From NCBI GenBank assembly GCA_947306495.1, contig CAMZGT010000013.1, forward strand, positions 1 through 41,135: 41,135 nt of DNA, in the 5' to 3' direction. The stretch comes from an uncultured Acinetobacter sp. (GTDB taxonomy: Bacteria; Cyanobacteriota; Vampirovibrionia; Gastranaerophilales; Gastranaerophilaceae). Below, piece by piece: positions 7,951-16,984 of this stretch. Both the position numbers and the translations under genes were made by a program. Within the stretch, counting starts at the first letter, position 1. The number at the start of each line of letters is the position of its first letter. Below the pieces are notes generated by a model. That model was given only the letters and a program-made list of their open reading frames with translations. It had not been told where the DNA came from and did no database searches.

Positions 7951-9942
7951 ATGAATAAAAAAGTTTATGTATCGTTACTGTTTTTTGCTGTACTTATCGC
8001 GGCACCGATTGCAAATGCAAAAATGACAAAAGAGGCTCACGCTCTGTACCAAGATGCTTGCTCATATGAATACAAAGGCGAATATTCAAAAGCAATAAAT
8101 ATGATTCAAAAAGCTATAAACATCAATGGTGATGATGCCATGCTATATACAAAAATTGCCGGTTTATATGCTGATGCAGGAAATTATGAAGAAGCCTTAG
8201 GAGCATATAAAAAAGCTGTAAAATTGCGTCCTAACGATGCTTTTATTTACATAAGTATTGGTAACATATTGCAAACAATGGGAGATTACGAAAACGCATA
8301 CAACTCATTTATGCAAGCTCAACAGATCTATCCCGATTATAAGTATAACTATTTAAACCTCGCAAATATAGAGTATTTTAGGAAAAATTATAAAAATGCA
8401 ATTGAATATTATACAACATTCCTACGCGTTTACCCTGAGCACATAGAAGCAAGTGAAAACTTAGCCAATGTTTTTTATGCGTCAGCTCAATCCGATAAAG
8501 CCTGTGAAATCTATTCAAATTTATACAAAAAATATCCGTCCGCATTTAAAGATTTCGGGAATTATGGCATGGCACTATATGATACTAAACAATACCAAGC
8601 TGCCGCAGAAATGTTAACTAAAGCATTAGCTGATGACAATGAAAACGAACTTTTATTGGCTAAATTAGCACTGTCATACCAAAATTTGGGTGAAAACGAA
8701 AAAGCTTTTGCCAACTACCAAAAAGTATTTGAAATAAATCCTAAACTTGTGTCTTTGAAATTTGATTATGCAAATTTACTCGGCAATATGGGTAAATATG
8801 ATGACGCAATAAGTCAATATAAAGAATATTTAAAAGAATTTCCAAAAGATACTGACGCATACAAAAATTTAGGCGTTGTATACAATAAAAAAGGCGACAC
8901 CGAGCTAGCACTATTCAATTTAGAAAAATCCTATTCAATGAATCCTGCTGACAACGAAACAAAAAAAGAGCTTGCTCTATGCTATCACAAAAAACAAGAT
9001 TATATAAACGCTCTTAAATATTATAATATGGCATTAGCAAACGAACCTGATAATTATGAACTTCAAGCAAACAAAGCTCTTACGTTGCATGCCATGAACA
9101 ATTATGTTGCCTCTATTGAACTATATAAACAGCTTTTGACGAAGCAGCATAATGAAAGACTTGAGCTCAACCTTCAGGCTGCAACTATAGCTTATGCATA
9201 TGATTTGTACGACAAGCAAGATTACGGGCAAGCAATATTGTACTTTGAAGATGCAATAGAAATGAATAATAAAGAGGCTTCCGCATACTTTGGTTACGCG
9301 AAAGCAAATGAAAAAATGGGCTGCGTAGATATAGCACTTGAAAATTACAGAAAAGCAGTATCACTTGCTCCCGGAAATGCAGAATACAACAATGCACTTT
9401 CTACGTTTATAACATCCAATAAAATTGAGCAGGCAAAAGCACAAAACATTTCTAACAACACACAGCAAAAAGAGCCGGCTTTATCATATCAAAATTTAGT
9501 CCAAAACGGCGACGAGGCTTATGCTAAGCAAAAATTTAATGAAGCTATTGATTATTATACAAAAGCTGTAGTCTTCCAACCGCAAGACCAAAATACAATG
9601 CTCAAAATTGCTAATTTATATAAAATTACAGGAAATTACACAAAAGCTTTAACATTCTATGACAGAGTATTACAACTTGAACCTGACAACTCTGACGCAT
9701 TTTTCAACAAAGGTTTGGTTTTTGCCACTCAAAAAAACTATGATGATTCAATCAAATGCTTTGAAAGAGTTATACAATTAACTCCTGAATATCCTTATGC
9801 ATACTATTCTTTAGGTATGGCATACGAGCAGAAAGGAGACATAAACAAAGCTTTAGAATATTACTACTTGTACTCAGGAGTTGAGCAAGATGAGAAAATG
9901 TTGAATATAATAAAACAAAAAATCAAGTCATTAGAGGGATAA
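7951..9942 (+). CDS. Secreted tetratricopeptide-repeat protein
   Basis: This 663-residue protein has a signal peptide (MNKKVYVSLLFFAVLIAAPIA, cleavage near ANAK). The rest is almost entirely about 34-residue TPR units with the usual pattern (W/Y at 4, G at 8, Y at 11, A at 20, P at 32). Examples are YAD-AGNYEEALGAYKKAVKLRP and NMGKYDDAISQYKEYLKEFP. I count roughly 15 repeats, with a Gln/Asn-rich linker around residue 495-515 splitting two solenoids. TPR arrays are protein-binding scaffolds, and the signal peptide points to the periplasm or surface. The stop overlaps the start of the next lipoprotein-like gene by one base, implying a shared complex. The partner is unknown. Confidence 0.85.
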   Translation: MNKKVYVSLLFFAVLIAAPIANAKMTKEAHALYQDACSYEYKGEYSKAINMIQKAININGDDAMLYTKIAGLYADAGNYEEALGAYKKAVKLRPNDAFIYISIGNILQTMGDYENAYNSFMQAQQIYPDYKYNYLNLANIEYFRKNYKNAIEYYTTFLRVYPEHIEASENLANVFYASAQSDKACEIYSNLYKKYPSAFKDFGNYGMALYDTKQYQAAAEMLTKALADDNENELLLAKLALSYQNLGENEKAFANYQKVFEINPKLVSLKFDYANLLGNMGKYDDAISQYKEYLKEFPKDTDAYKNLGVVYNKKGDTELALFNLEKSYSMNPADNETKKELALCYHKKQDYINALKYYNMALANEPDNYELQANKALTLHAMNNYVASIELYKQLLTKQHNERLELNLQAATIAYAYDLYDKQDYGQAILYFEDAIEMNNKEASAYFGYAKANEKMGCVDIALENYRKAVSLAPGNAEYNNALSTFITSNKIEQAKAQNISNNTQQKEPALSYQNLVQNGDEAYAKQKFNEAIDYYTKAVVFQPQDQNTMLKIANLYKITGNYTKALTFYDRVLQLEPDNSDAFFNKGLVFATQKNYDDSIKCFERVIQLTPEYPYAYYSLGMAYEQKGDINKALEYYYLYSGVEQDEKMLNIIKQKIKSLEG

Positions 9943-10352
9943 TGAAATCTTTAAAAATATTTCTGGTAACTATAATAACATTATTATCCTTATGTTCCTG
10001 TACAAACGACAAAGGCCTGATATTATTTAACACCCAGCCTATAACAAAAGAAAACACGTTGAAAGACCAAAAAACTTTTTTTACAGGTACAAAAATATAT
10101 TACCTATTCATAGCACCCAAAAAAATGAATAACGAATTTATACGAGTACAAATATTTAAAATGACAGATAAAGCTCCTTGGGGCGGCTACGAAGTTGTGA
10201 GAACAAAAGATTACAGACTCATGAAGGATGAAAGATATTACCACACTAATTATTTTGTTTTACACGAAAAAGGCAGATATGTACTCCAAGTATTTTCACA
10301 CAAAGATTTTCAACACCCGCTTGCATTAAATTATTTTTATATCAACGATTAA
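9942..10352 (+). CDS. Putative lipoprotein
   Basis: This 136-residue product starts MKSLKIFLVTIITLLSLCSC, a short basic N-region, a hydrophobic core and Cys residues at 19 and 21 that could serve as the lipidation site. The mature part is beta-rich (YVLQVFSHKDF and similar) with no family I recognise. It starts in the stop codon of the secreted TPR gene, so the two are translationally coupled and probably act together at the envelope. Its 3' end overlaps the convergent flagellin gene by 11 bases. Confidence 0.7.
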   Translation: MKSLKIFLVTIITLLSLCSCTNDKGLILFNTQPITKENTLKDQKTFFTGTKIYYLFIAPKKMNNEFIRVQIFKMTDKAPWGGYEVVRTKDYRLMKDERYYHTNYFVLHEKGRYVLQVFSHKDFQHPLALNYFYIND

Positions 10353-11160
10353 TAGCACCAAGAAGCTGTAATGCAAGTGCAGGTTGTTGATTTGCGGTAG
10401 CTAAAAGCGTGGCACTTGCTTGCTGAAGAATTTGATATCGTATAAAATCACTTGAAACTTTTGCAATATCAGCATCACGTATAGTAGAAAGAGATGAAGA
10501 CAAATTGTTTTTCATCACTTCCGCATAATCTAAAGCATAAGTTAAGCGATTTTGAGAAGCACCTATCTTTGTTTGATATGTGTTCAAATCATCTAAAATA
10601 TCATCTAAAACCTCCAACGAAGACGGATTAGTTATATCTAAATCTTTTATAGAATTTAGTCCTTCTGCATTAAGTTTAGTCTGAACGGATACCATTGACG
10701 AAGAGGATGAATTGATTCCGACCTGAATACTAATAGGATTCTCTTTTTCAAAAATTTTAATGCCATTAAATTCTGTCCCATTTTTAATCCGGTTAATTTC
10801 TTCTAAACGTCCCTCAATTTCCGCTTGAATCGCTCTTATTGAAGCTTCTCCGTAAGTCCCGTTGCATGCTTGCTCGCACAAATCTCTTATACGCATAACA
10901 TGATTTGTTATTAATTCAGCAGTACTACATGCTGTTTCTAACATATTATAACCAATAGAAATATTATCTGTGGCAACATCCCATGCACTAAGCTTTGATT
11001 CCATGTTTTTCATGATGGAATAATTTGCAGCATTATCTTTTGCATGATTAATTTTGTACCCAGTAGTCAGCTGCTCAATACATCTGTTAAGTCCTTCTGT
11101 GGCCTTATTCAGATTGCGTTGAACTATCAGACTTGTCATATTCGTATTCAAACTAATCAT
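10342..11160 (-). CDS. fliC: Flagellin
   Basis: This is the filament subunit of the bacterial flagellum. The 272-residue protein has the N-terminal D0/D1 signature (SLNTNMTSLIVQRNLNKATE, LTTGYKINHAKDNAA) and the C-terminal D1/D0 signature (IGASQNRLTYALDY, SSLSTIRDADIAK, ending QQPALALQLLGAINR). The middle is short, so this is a compact flagellin with essentially no surface-exposed D2/D3 domain. It is a stand-alone gene; no other flagellar gene is visible. A weak AAAGGA site lies 13 bases upstream. The intergenic region to the right contains a strong inverted repeat (11247-11270). Confidence 0.92.
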   Translation of the reverse strand: MISLNTNMTSLIVQRNLNKATEGLNRCIEQLTTGYKINHAKDNAANYSIMKNMESKLSAWDVATDNISIGYNMLETACSTAELITNHVMRIRDLCEQACNGTYGEASIRAIQAEIEGRLEEINRIKNGTEFNGIKIFEKENPISIQVGINSSSSSMVSVQTKLNAEGLNSIKDLDITNPSSLEVLDDILDDLNTYQTKIGASQNRLTYALDYAEVMKNNLSSSLSTIRDADIAKVSSDFIRYQILQQASATLLATANQQPALALQLLGAINR

Positions 11161-11246
11161 TGTATGGGTAAAATCCTTTTTATTAAATGCTTTGCAATTC
11201 CATTACAAGCTTATATTCAGTAATAGACCACATTTTAAAGCATTTA

Positions 11247-11270
11247 TAACAATTTTTTATAAAATTGTTA
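11247..11270. promoter_or_regulatory. 10-bp-arm inverted repeat between divergent flagellin and TPR genes
   Basis: TAACAATTTT-TTAT-AAAATTGTTA is a perfect inverted repeat with a 4-base centre. Its right arm continues as AATTGTTACAT, overlapping the ATTGTnACAAT-type sequence also found upstream of the genes at 35783, 36941 and 38152. It lies about 90 bases from the flagellin start and 120 from the TPR start. A dimeric regulator's operator is the simplest reading. Confidence 0.5.
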
Positions 11271-11392
11271 CATTTCTACATAATTTAAATTAATTTAAAT
11301 TAGTACATACGGATGATTTACATAGATTTTTATTAAAGATTTTTTTTTCTAAGTCGAGGTAAATAATATACTTAATATTGTGTGGAGAAATT

Positions 11393-13051
11393 ATGACAAA
11401 TACATTAACCCCAACATTGGCACCCATCTATGCATCGGATAAAAATGCACAAGGATTATTGGAAGAAGCACGTATCGCTCATGAAAAATTTTTAATAAAA
11501 CAACAAGATGCAGATTTGGAGCATGCTATAGAGTGTTATATAGATGCAATAAAATCAGACCCAAGTATTTCCGAATCATATTATAGATTAGCAAGTCTTC
11601 TGCTGATAAAAGGTCAGATTTCTGTGGATGGAGCATTGGAGCAGTGTAAAACAGCTGTAACTTTGGAACCAAATAATGCCAATGCGCATATATATTCAGG
11701 TTATTTTCAATGCTTAAACGGAGATTTTGAAGAAGCCGAAAAAGAATTTCAACTTGCAATATCAAGTACAGGCAAAAATTCTGCACGCCCAAGATTATTC
11801 TTATCAAAAGTAATACTCTCTAAAATCAAGTCGCACAATTCCAGCGCTAAAGATTTTGTAAAATATTTATACTATCTTCTATCGGGCAGCATGATGATAC
11901 TTTGGGATTGCCCTTCTATTAAAATGTTTTGTAAATTTTTAGCAAATGATTTTTCTGTTTTTTCATACAAAACACTCGGTGAAACATTTGAAAAAATGAA
12001 ATTATTTCCTTCTGCATTGGATGCATACTCAAAAGGGTTAGAGAAAACTTCAAAAAGCAATCTTTTTTACCAAAAGATGGGAGATTTGTCTTTAGAGTGC
12101 AACAATATAGATGCAAGCATGGAATTTTACAAAAAAGCATATGAATTAAATCCTTCTGAAAGAGAAATTTTAATAAAACTTGCGACAATAAGTCAGACTT
12201 ATTATCCAGAGAATATTGATGAAACAATAGATTATTACAACTCTTTATTAGAATTTGGCATCGATTTAGATAAAATTTATTATGAATTAGGTCATTTATA
12301 TTTAAACAAATCAGATAAAGTACATGCTGTAACAGCATTTAAATTAGCACAAGAAATGAACCCTGAAAATCCATACTATAACAATTCACTTGCATATGCT
12401 TACATCAAAGCGGAACTTTATGATGATGCAATTGAATATTATCAACTTGCAATTAAGCTTAATCCTGATGCTGAATGGACATCTATTGTATGTCACGCGC
12501 TTGGAGCTATTTATGCGGAAGTAAAAAACAATTATGAAGCTGCAGAAGCGACTTTCAATGCAGGCATGGTGCTTGATCCGAACAATGTTGATATACAACT
12601 GTCATTGGGTGATTTATATATGGCGCAAAATGATATAGACAGAGCAATCAAAACATACTGCGACGCAATTTCTGTTGAACCTGATAATTACTTAACATAT
12701 GCAAAAACAGGCTTGGCTCTTTGGGAAAAAGATTACTTAGAAGAATCTATAGTTGCATTCCATAAATCAATAGAGTTAAACCCTGATTTCGAAATATCAC
12801 AAAATAATCTGGGTGTGGTTTATTTAGATGGTATTGGTGACCCTAAAGCTTCTGTTGAATACTTTAAAAATGCAATAGAAATTAATCCAAATTATACTCT
12901 TGCGTATTTTAATCTTGCCAGAGCATATCAAATTATCGGAGAGAAAGCTCTTGCTGCGGAATATTTTCAAATGACATTGGATTTAAATAAGATAACAGAA
13001 GAACTTTCTGATAAAGATATCAGAAAAAGAATATACGAATTATTTGAATAA
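11393..13051 (+). CDS. Cytoplasmic tetratricopeptide-repeat protein
   Basis: This 552-residue protein lacks a signal peptide. TPR units run through most of its length. Clear ones occur from about residue 205 onward (YLNKSDKVHAVTAFKLAQEMNP, YDDAIEYYQLAIKLNP, YLEESIVAFHKSIELNP). Residues 140-190 form a more hydrophobic non-TPR insert (KYLYYLLSGSMMILWDCPSI). The ATG at 11393 is preferred over an upstream TTG because GGAG lies five bases before it. The leader TGTGGAGAAATTATG is nearly identical to that of the small gene at 38152. Probable scaffold; partners unknown. Confidence 0.82.
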   Translation: MTNTLTPTLAPIYASDKNAQGLLEEARIAHEKFLIKQQDADLEHAIECYIDAIKSDPSISESYYRLASLLLIKGQISVDGALEQCKTAVTLEPNNANAHIYSGYFQCLNGDFEEAEKEFQLAISSTGKNSARPRLFLSKVILSKIKSHNSSAKDFVKYLYYLLSGSMMILWDCPSIKMFCKFLANDFSVFSYKTLGETFEKMKLFPSALDAYSKGLEKTSKSNLFYQKMGDLSLECNNIDASMEFYKKAYELNPSEREILIKLATISQTYYPENIDETIDYYNSLLEFGIDLDKIYYELGHLYLNKSDKVHAVTAFKLAQEMNPENPYYNNSLAYAYIKAELYDDAIEYYQLAIKLNPDAEWTSIVCHALGAIYAEVKNNYEAAEATFNAGMVLDPNNVDIQLSLGDLYMAQNDIDRAIKTYCDAISVEPDNYLTYAKTGLALWEKDYLEESIVAFHKSIELNPDFEISQNNLGVVYLDGIGDPKASVEYFKNAIEINPNYTLAYFNLARAYQIIGEKALAAEYFQMTLDLNKITEELSDKDIRKRIYELFE

Positions 13052-13055
13052 AGAA

Positions 13056-13862
13056 TTACAACTTTGCGTGAGCTTCATCAACTACTTTGTTGATATCTGC
13101 ATCAATTTCTATACCTTCTGTTTTAAACCAAACCAGATATTCAATGTTGCCGGCAGGGCCTTTAATGGATGAATACGTTAATCCCTTAAGCACATAATCT
13201 AGTTCTTTTATAGATTTTAAAACATTCTCTATAACCATTTTGTGTGTATTTTTTTCTTTTACAACTCCGCCTTTTTCTACAAATTCTTTACCTGCTTCAA
13301 ATTGAGGTTTAATTAAACAAACCATTTCATGCCAGTCAGGATTTAATAGAGTTTTAAGATTTGGCAGCACTTTTTCTATAGATATAAATGACAAATCTGA
13401 AACAAGCAAGTCTGCATATGGTTCGTTACTGTCATAAATATCATCTTTAGTACATATTTTTAAGTTTGTTTTTTCAATTGTTTTAACTTGAGCGGAACTT
13501 CTTATTTTCCAGTCTAACTGACCATACCCAACATCTACTGCATAAACAAATTTTGCGCCATGTTGTAAAAGGCAATCAGTAAATCCTCCAGTAGATGCAC
13601 CTGCATCAAAACAAATTCTATCTTTAACATTAACATCAAATGTTTCTAGTGCTTTTTGCAGCTTAAAACCGCCTCTTGAGACATAAGGCATAGACTTTAC
13701 TTTGAAATCGTAATCTTTTGATGGATCAATTTGGTATCCAGATTTTGTAATAACTTCTGTTCCTATCATTACGTTTCCCGCTAAAATTGCAGCAGACGAC
13801 TTGCTTTTATTTTCAAAATATCCTAAATCTACTAAAATTTTATCTAATCTTTCTTTTTTCAA
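13056..13862 (-). CDS. tlyA: TlyA-family rRNA 2'-O-methyltransferase
   Basis: TlyA proteins methylate cytidines in 16S and/or 23S rRNA, and some homologues were first named haemolysins. The 268-residue protein has an N-terminal S4 RNA-binding domain (RLDKILVDLGYFENKSKS). An FtsJ/RrmJ-type SAM domain follows with FDAGASTGGFTDCLLQHGA as the SAM motif, VDVGYGQLDWKIR and LLVSDLSFISIEKVLP. The ATG overlaps the tatD stop by four bases, so it is the second gene of a tatD-tlyA pair. Length is typical. Confidence 0.94.
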   Translation of the reverse strand: MKKERLDKILVDLGYFENKSKSSAAILAGNVMIGTEVITKSGYQIDPSKDYDFKVKSMPYVSRGGFKLQKALETFDVNVKDRICFDAGASTGGFTDCLLQHGAKFVYAVDVGYGQLDWKIRSSAQVKTIEKTNLKICTKDDIYDSNEPYADLLVSDLSFISIEKVLPNLKTLLNPDWHEMVCLIKPQFEAGKEFVEKGGVVKEKNTHKMVIENVLKSIKELDYVLKGLTYSSIKGPAGNIEYLVWFKTEGIEIDADINKVVDEAHAKL

Positions 13863-14635
13863 ATTTTAAAAAACTCCTCTGCATTAGTCGTTGTTATATC
13901 AATCAATTCATTAATTGGCATTCCTCGCAGATTTGCAATTTCTTCTGCTACATACTTGAAGTAGGCCGGCTTATTAGGTTTACCTCTATAAGGTACCGGT
14001 GTTAAATATGGCGAATCTGTTTCCAATACAAGTTTATCCGACGGAACTTCTTTAGCAACATCTTTCATTTTTACAGCATTTTTAAATGTTACAACGCCAC
14101 CTATTGCAATATACCAGCCTTCTTTTACACATTGACGCATAAATTCAGTACTACCTGAAAAACAATGAAATAAAACTTTAGAACCGTTATTCACTGACTT
14201 TAAGATATCATAACAATCTTTATGAGCTTCTCTATCATGAATAACAAGGGGTAAATGCAAGCGATTTGCGAGTTTTATTTGTTTTATAAAAACTTCTTTC
14301 TGCAACTCCACAAAAGATTTATCCCAATAATAATCCAAACCGATTTCGCCTACCGCGACAATTTTTTTATTATTGCGCGCTATATCTTCTATTCGATCTT
14401 CGTATTCTTTAGTATATTTCTTAGCTTCAGAAGGAAATATTCCGACCATTCCAAATAAATTCTCATTAGAATTAGCAAGTTCAACAACGTTATCTTGTGT
14501 ACCAATTTCAACAGAAGGAATTATTGCTTTTTTAACACCACAATCTGACATTTCTGTTAACAGTTTTTGGACTGAACACTCCTCATCTATTAGCATATCA
14601 ATATGGGCATGTGTATCTATTAAATAATCTTTCAT
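13859..14635 (-). CDS. tatD: TatD-family metal-dependent deoxyribonuclease
   Basis: This 258-residue TIM-barrel hydrolase has metal-ligand motifs DTHAHID at the N-terminus, GEIGLDYYWD, VIHDREA, FHCFSGS and the C-terminal ETDSPYLTP. TatD enzymes are 3'-5' exonucleases with proposed roles in DNA repair or turnover. Length is typical. There is no Shine-Dalgarno before the ATG. A TATAAT box on the minus strand (14643-14648) lies seven bases upstream, which fits a leaderless mRNA. tlyA follows with a four-base overlap. Confidence 0.95.
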   Translation of the reverse strand: MKDYLIDTHAHIDMLIDEECSVQKLLTEMSDCGVKKAIIPSVEIGTQDNVVELANSNENLFGMVGIFPSEAKKYTKEYEDRIEDIARNNKKIVAVGEIGLDYYWDKSFVELQKEVFIKQIKLANRLHLPLVIHDREAHKDCYDILKSVNNGSKVLFHCFSGSTEFMRQCVKEGWYIAIGGVVTFKNAVKMKDVAKEVPSDKLVLETDSPYLTPVPYRGKPNKPAYFKYVAEEIANLRGMPINELIDITTTNAEEFFKI

Positions 14636-14786
14636 ATGATTGATTATAGCATAAGAGTTTTATTAAAAAGCAAAGAAAAGATTCTTTTTTGAACTATAGC
14701 GAAAACAACAAAACAATAATTTAAGCCAAAGATTGTAGTATGCGCTTTTCAAAAAGCATATTTTCTTTGCTCAATATTAATATTAA

Positions 14787-15410
14787 TTAATAACAAATTT
14801 TTGAATATTCGCACTTACAATTTTCTTTGCGAGGGCTTTTTTCGTATACTTCTATTTTATGAGTTATTTCATCTAATTGCTTAATATATTCTGAATAAAT
14901 TTCCGGCTTATACTCTATACAAGTTTCTGCTCGATTTCTCAAATCCAAATATATAAATTCTATACTATCAGTTTTAAAAAATTCTTTTACAGCCAAAATA
15001 TAAATAATTGTTTGATAATCGTATTTGGCATTCTTTGGAGCAGATCCGGTTTTATAATCTAAAATATAGTACTTATTATCTTCTTTTACCAATGCATCTA
15101 AACGGCCGCCGTAAAAATATTTATTTTGTTTAAATGCCAGATTATACTCCGCCCCTATCACATCATAAGAAAAGTATTTGCAAGATTTTAAATAGTTCCA
15201 AGTCTCAAATTCTGAATCAGACAAAGCCTTTTCCATTTTATCTATGTTATTTTTTTTTAAATAGTATGAAGCAAGAGCATGGATATTTTTACCAAATGCA
15301 AATATATCATCATTGACAGGCATATTAATACCTTCTACATATCGAAAATTAAACATTCTCGGGCATTGTTCAAAAATTTTTAACATATTTGGCGAAAACA
15401 TTAATTCCAT
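14787..15410 (-). CDS. Stand-alone PD-(D/E)XK nuclease with Cas4/AddB-like Fe-S cysteines
   Basis: This 207-residue RecB-type nuclease-domain protein has His44, GGRLDAL (Asp105), ILDYKTG (Asp118-x-Lys120) and the downstream QTIIY motif, which together form the PDDEXK_1 active site. Cys16 (EQCPR) plus a C-terminal set Cys198, Cys200 and Cys206 (CKCEYSKIC) matches the one-plus-three layout that binds a 4Fe-4S cluster in Cas4 and AddB. Such proteins cut single-stranded DNA ends. There is no CRISPR array or cas1/cas2 nearby, so repair or DNA processing is more likely. It lies 39 bases downstream of the pfkB-type gene on the same strand. Confidence 0.85.
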   Translation of the reverse strand: MELMFSPNMLKIFEQCPRMFNFRYVEGINMPVNDDIFAFGKNIHALASYYLKKNNIDKMEKALSDSEFETWNYLKSCKYFSYDVIGAEYNLAFKQNKYFYGGRLDALVKEDNKYYILDYKTGSAPKNAKYDYQTIIYILAVKEFFKTDSIEFIYLDLRNRAETCIEYKPEIYSEYIKQLDEITHKIEVYEKSPRKENCKCEYSKICY

Positions 15411-15449
15411 TTATATTTACCTATTAATTATTTCATAAGACTTTTCTAC

Positions 15450-16493
15450 CTAATTGATTAAATAAGTATATTCCGAACTGACATTTAATTTTGCTTCAAT
15501 CTCATCAAACGTTAACAAACCTTCCGTTGCACCAAATTTAGATACTACACTTGATGAATTAACCGAAGCATACATCAAGGACTTTCCAATGTCGAGATTT
15601 GTCCTGTTTAATGCCGCGCAAAAAGTTGATGCAAAAGCATCTCCTGCTCCAAGTGATGATACAACTTCAGATTGAAATATAGGACACATATAATATTTAT
15701 TACCGTCATAAGCATATGCACCTCTATTTCCATCCGTAATAACAATTATTTGATAATCCTTAACTTTTAATCCCTGAAGCATTTTCTTTATATCATCATG
15801 AATTAATTCACGTGAAAATTTTTCTGTCTTAGTATCAGGTCTTACCTGTATACCTGTTGCCATCATTGCCTCTTCTTTATTCATTACAACAACATGAGCA
15901 CAAGAAAGAATTTTTTTTAGATGATTAAAACCTTTTTTCAAACTTGTTGTTCCTGCATTGAAACAGATTTTTGTATTATGCTTTGCGGCAAAATCAACTA
16001 TAGGTTCTAGAACTTTATTAGATTCACCATTAAGCGGTGCTACATATATAAAATCAGCATCTTTTATTGCATTAAAATCTATTTCCTCTTCCTTAATTTC
16101 CGCATTTGCACCTCTGTGAGCAAGCACTGTTCTGTCACCTTGAAAGCTAACAAGAATAATAGAAAAGCCCGTCGAAGTATCTTCTTTTTGAATAATATTA
16201 TCCAGTTTAACATTACTGCTTTTAAAGAAATCCAAAATACCTTCTGAGTATATATCCCTACCTATTTTAAATATAGCTGACGTATCAAATCCTAAATTTG
16301 CAAAATTACACGCGGTATTCACTCCGCCACCGCCTACTTTGGAAGAAAAATTTGATATATCGATTTTAGAACCATACGGATAGCTCATGAAGTCAGCGTT
16401 TTTAGTCTTTGTGTATACAGAAACAATATTAGCTTCATCACATTCGACAAATACATCCACCGTTGCACTTCCTATAGTTATAACATTTTCCAT
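15450..16493 (-). CDS. PfkB-family sugar/nucleoside kinase
   Basis: This 347-residue ribokinase-fold enzyme has the N-terminal glycine-rich VGGGGVNTACNFANLG motif that binds the substrate. The C-terminal PfkB signature LGAGDAFASTFCAAL supplies the catalytic Asp and anion hole. VVMNKEEA and VITDGNRGAYAYD are the usual ATP-site strands. It phosphorylates a sugar or nucleoside hydroxyl, but the substrate cannot be set by eye; ribokinase and fructokinase types are possible. A minus-strand TATAAT at 16525-16530 lies just upstream, and AAAGGAG precedes the ATG. It is divergent from the orphan gene at 16557. Confidence 0.9.
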   Translation of the reverse strand: MENVITIGSATVDVFVECDEANIVSVYTKTKNADFMSYPYGSKIDISNFSSKVGGGGVNTACNFANLGFDTSAIFKIGRDIYSEGILDFFKSSNVKLDNIIQKEDTSTGFSIILVSFQGDRTVLAHRGANAEIKEEEIDFNAIKDADFIYVAPLNGESNKVLEPIVDFAAKHNTKICFNAGTTSLKKGFNHLKKILSCAHVVVMNKEEAMMATGIQVRPDTKTEKFSRELIHDDIKKMLQGLKVKDYQIIVITDGNRGAYAYDGNKYYMCPIFQSEVVSSLGAGDAFASTFCAALNRTNLDIGKSLMYASVNSSSVVSKFGATEGLLTFDEIEAKLNVSSEYTYLIN

Positions 16494-16524
16494 TGCATAC
16501 TCCTTTTATTTTTGATACAAACTT

Positions 16525-16552
16525 ATTATACCATACCATTTAAGGAGTGAAA
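16525..16552 (-). promoter_or_regulatory. Probable promoter for the pfkB-type gene
   Basis: On the minus strand TTTCAC (16547-16552), 16 bases, TATAAT (16525-16530). It overlaps the ribosome site of the divergent gene at 16557, so the two genes share a 63-base control region. Confidence 0.5.
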
Positions 16553-16556
16553 AAAA

Positions 16557-16952
16557 ATGAACAATATCTCATTCAACGGCAGAACCGACATTTTATACTG
16601 TTTAGAAAAAGCTGCAGAAAGTGCAAAATTCCATGAAATAGCAAAATCTAAAACATTCGGAGATGCACCGCTAAATTTAGCTGACGTCGAAATTTATCAC
16701 AGAACAAAACTGGAAGCATACCTTGACTCAGCATGCCATGATGACAGTTTTATAAATACGATAACGCATTTAACATTTGATGAGAAAAAATCTGTTGCAA
16801 AAAATCTGCAACAACGCGATACACTTTATTATATAATGAAACCGCTTGAATTATTTGATGATTATCTCGCTCACGCATTTAAGAAACATCATACAATGGA
16901 ACCTATCGAAATAAAAGATGATTTTATACATTCACTTGATGTACTATTGTAA
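16557..16952 (+). CDS. Orphan protein starting with an F-x-G motif
   Basis: This 131-residue soluble protein is not one I recognise. It begins MNNISFNGRTD, the clearest example of the N-terminal I-S-F-x-G motif seen in several unrelated orphan proteins of this window. The remainder is predicted mostly helical, rich in His, Lys and Asp, with no signal peptide or membrane segment. A strong TAAGGAG site lies upstream of the ATG. It is divergent from the pfkB-type kinase and followed by a probable structured RNA. Function unknown; the motif could be a targeting tag. Confidence 0.65.
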   Translation: MNNISFNGRTDILYCLEKAAESAKFHEIAKSKTFGDAPLNLADVEIYHRTKLEAYLDSACHDDSFINTITHLTFDEKKSVAKNLQQRDTLYYIMKPLELFDDYLAHAFKKHHTMEPIEIKDDFIHSLDVLL

Positions 16953-16984
16953 AGTTTTGTAAAAATATTGTTATATACTAGTGA

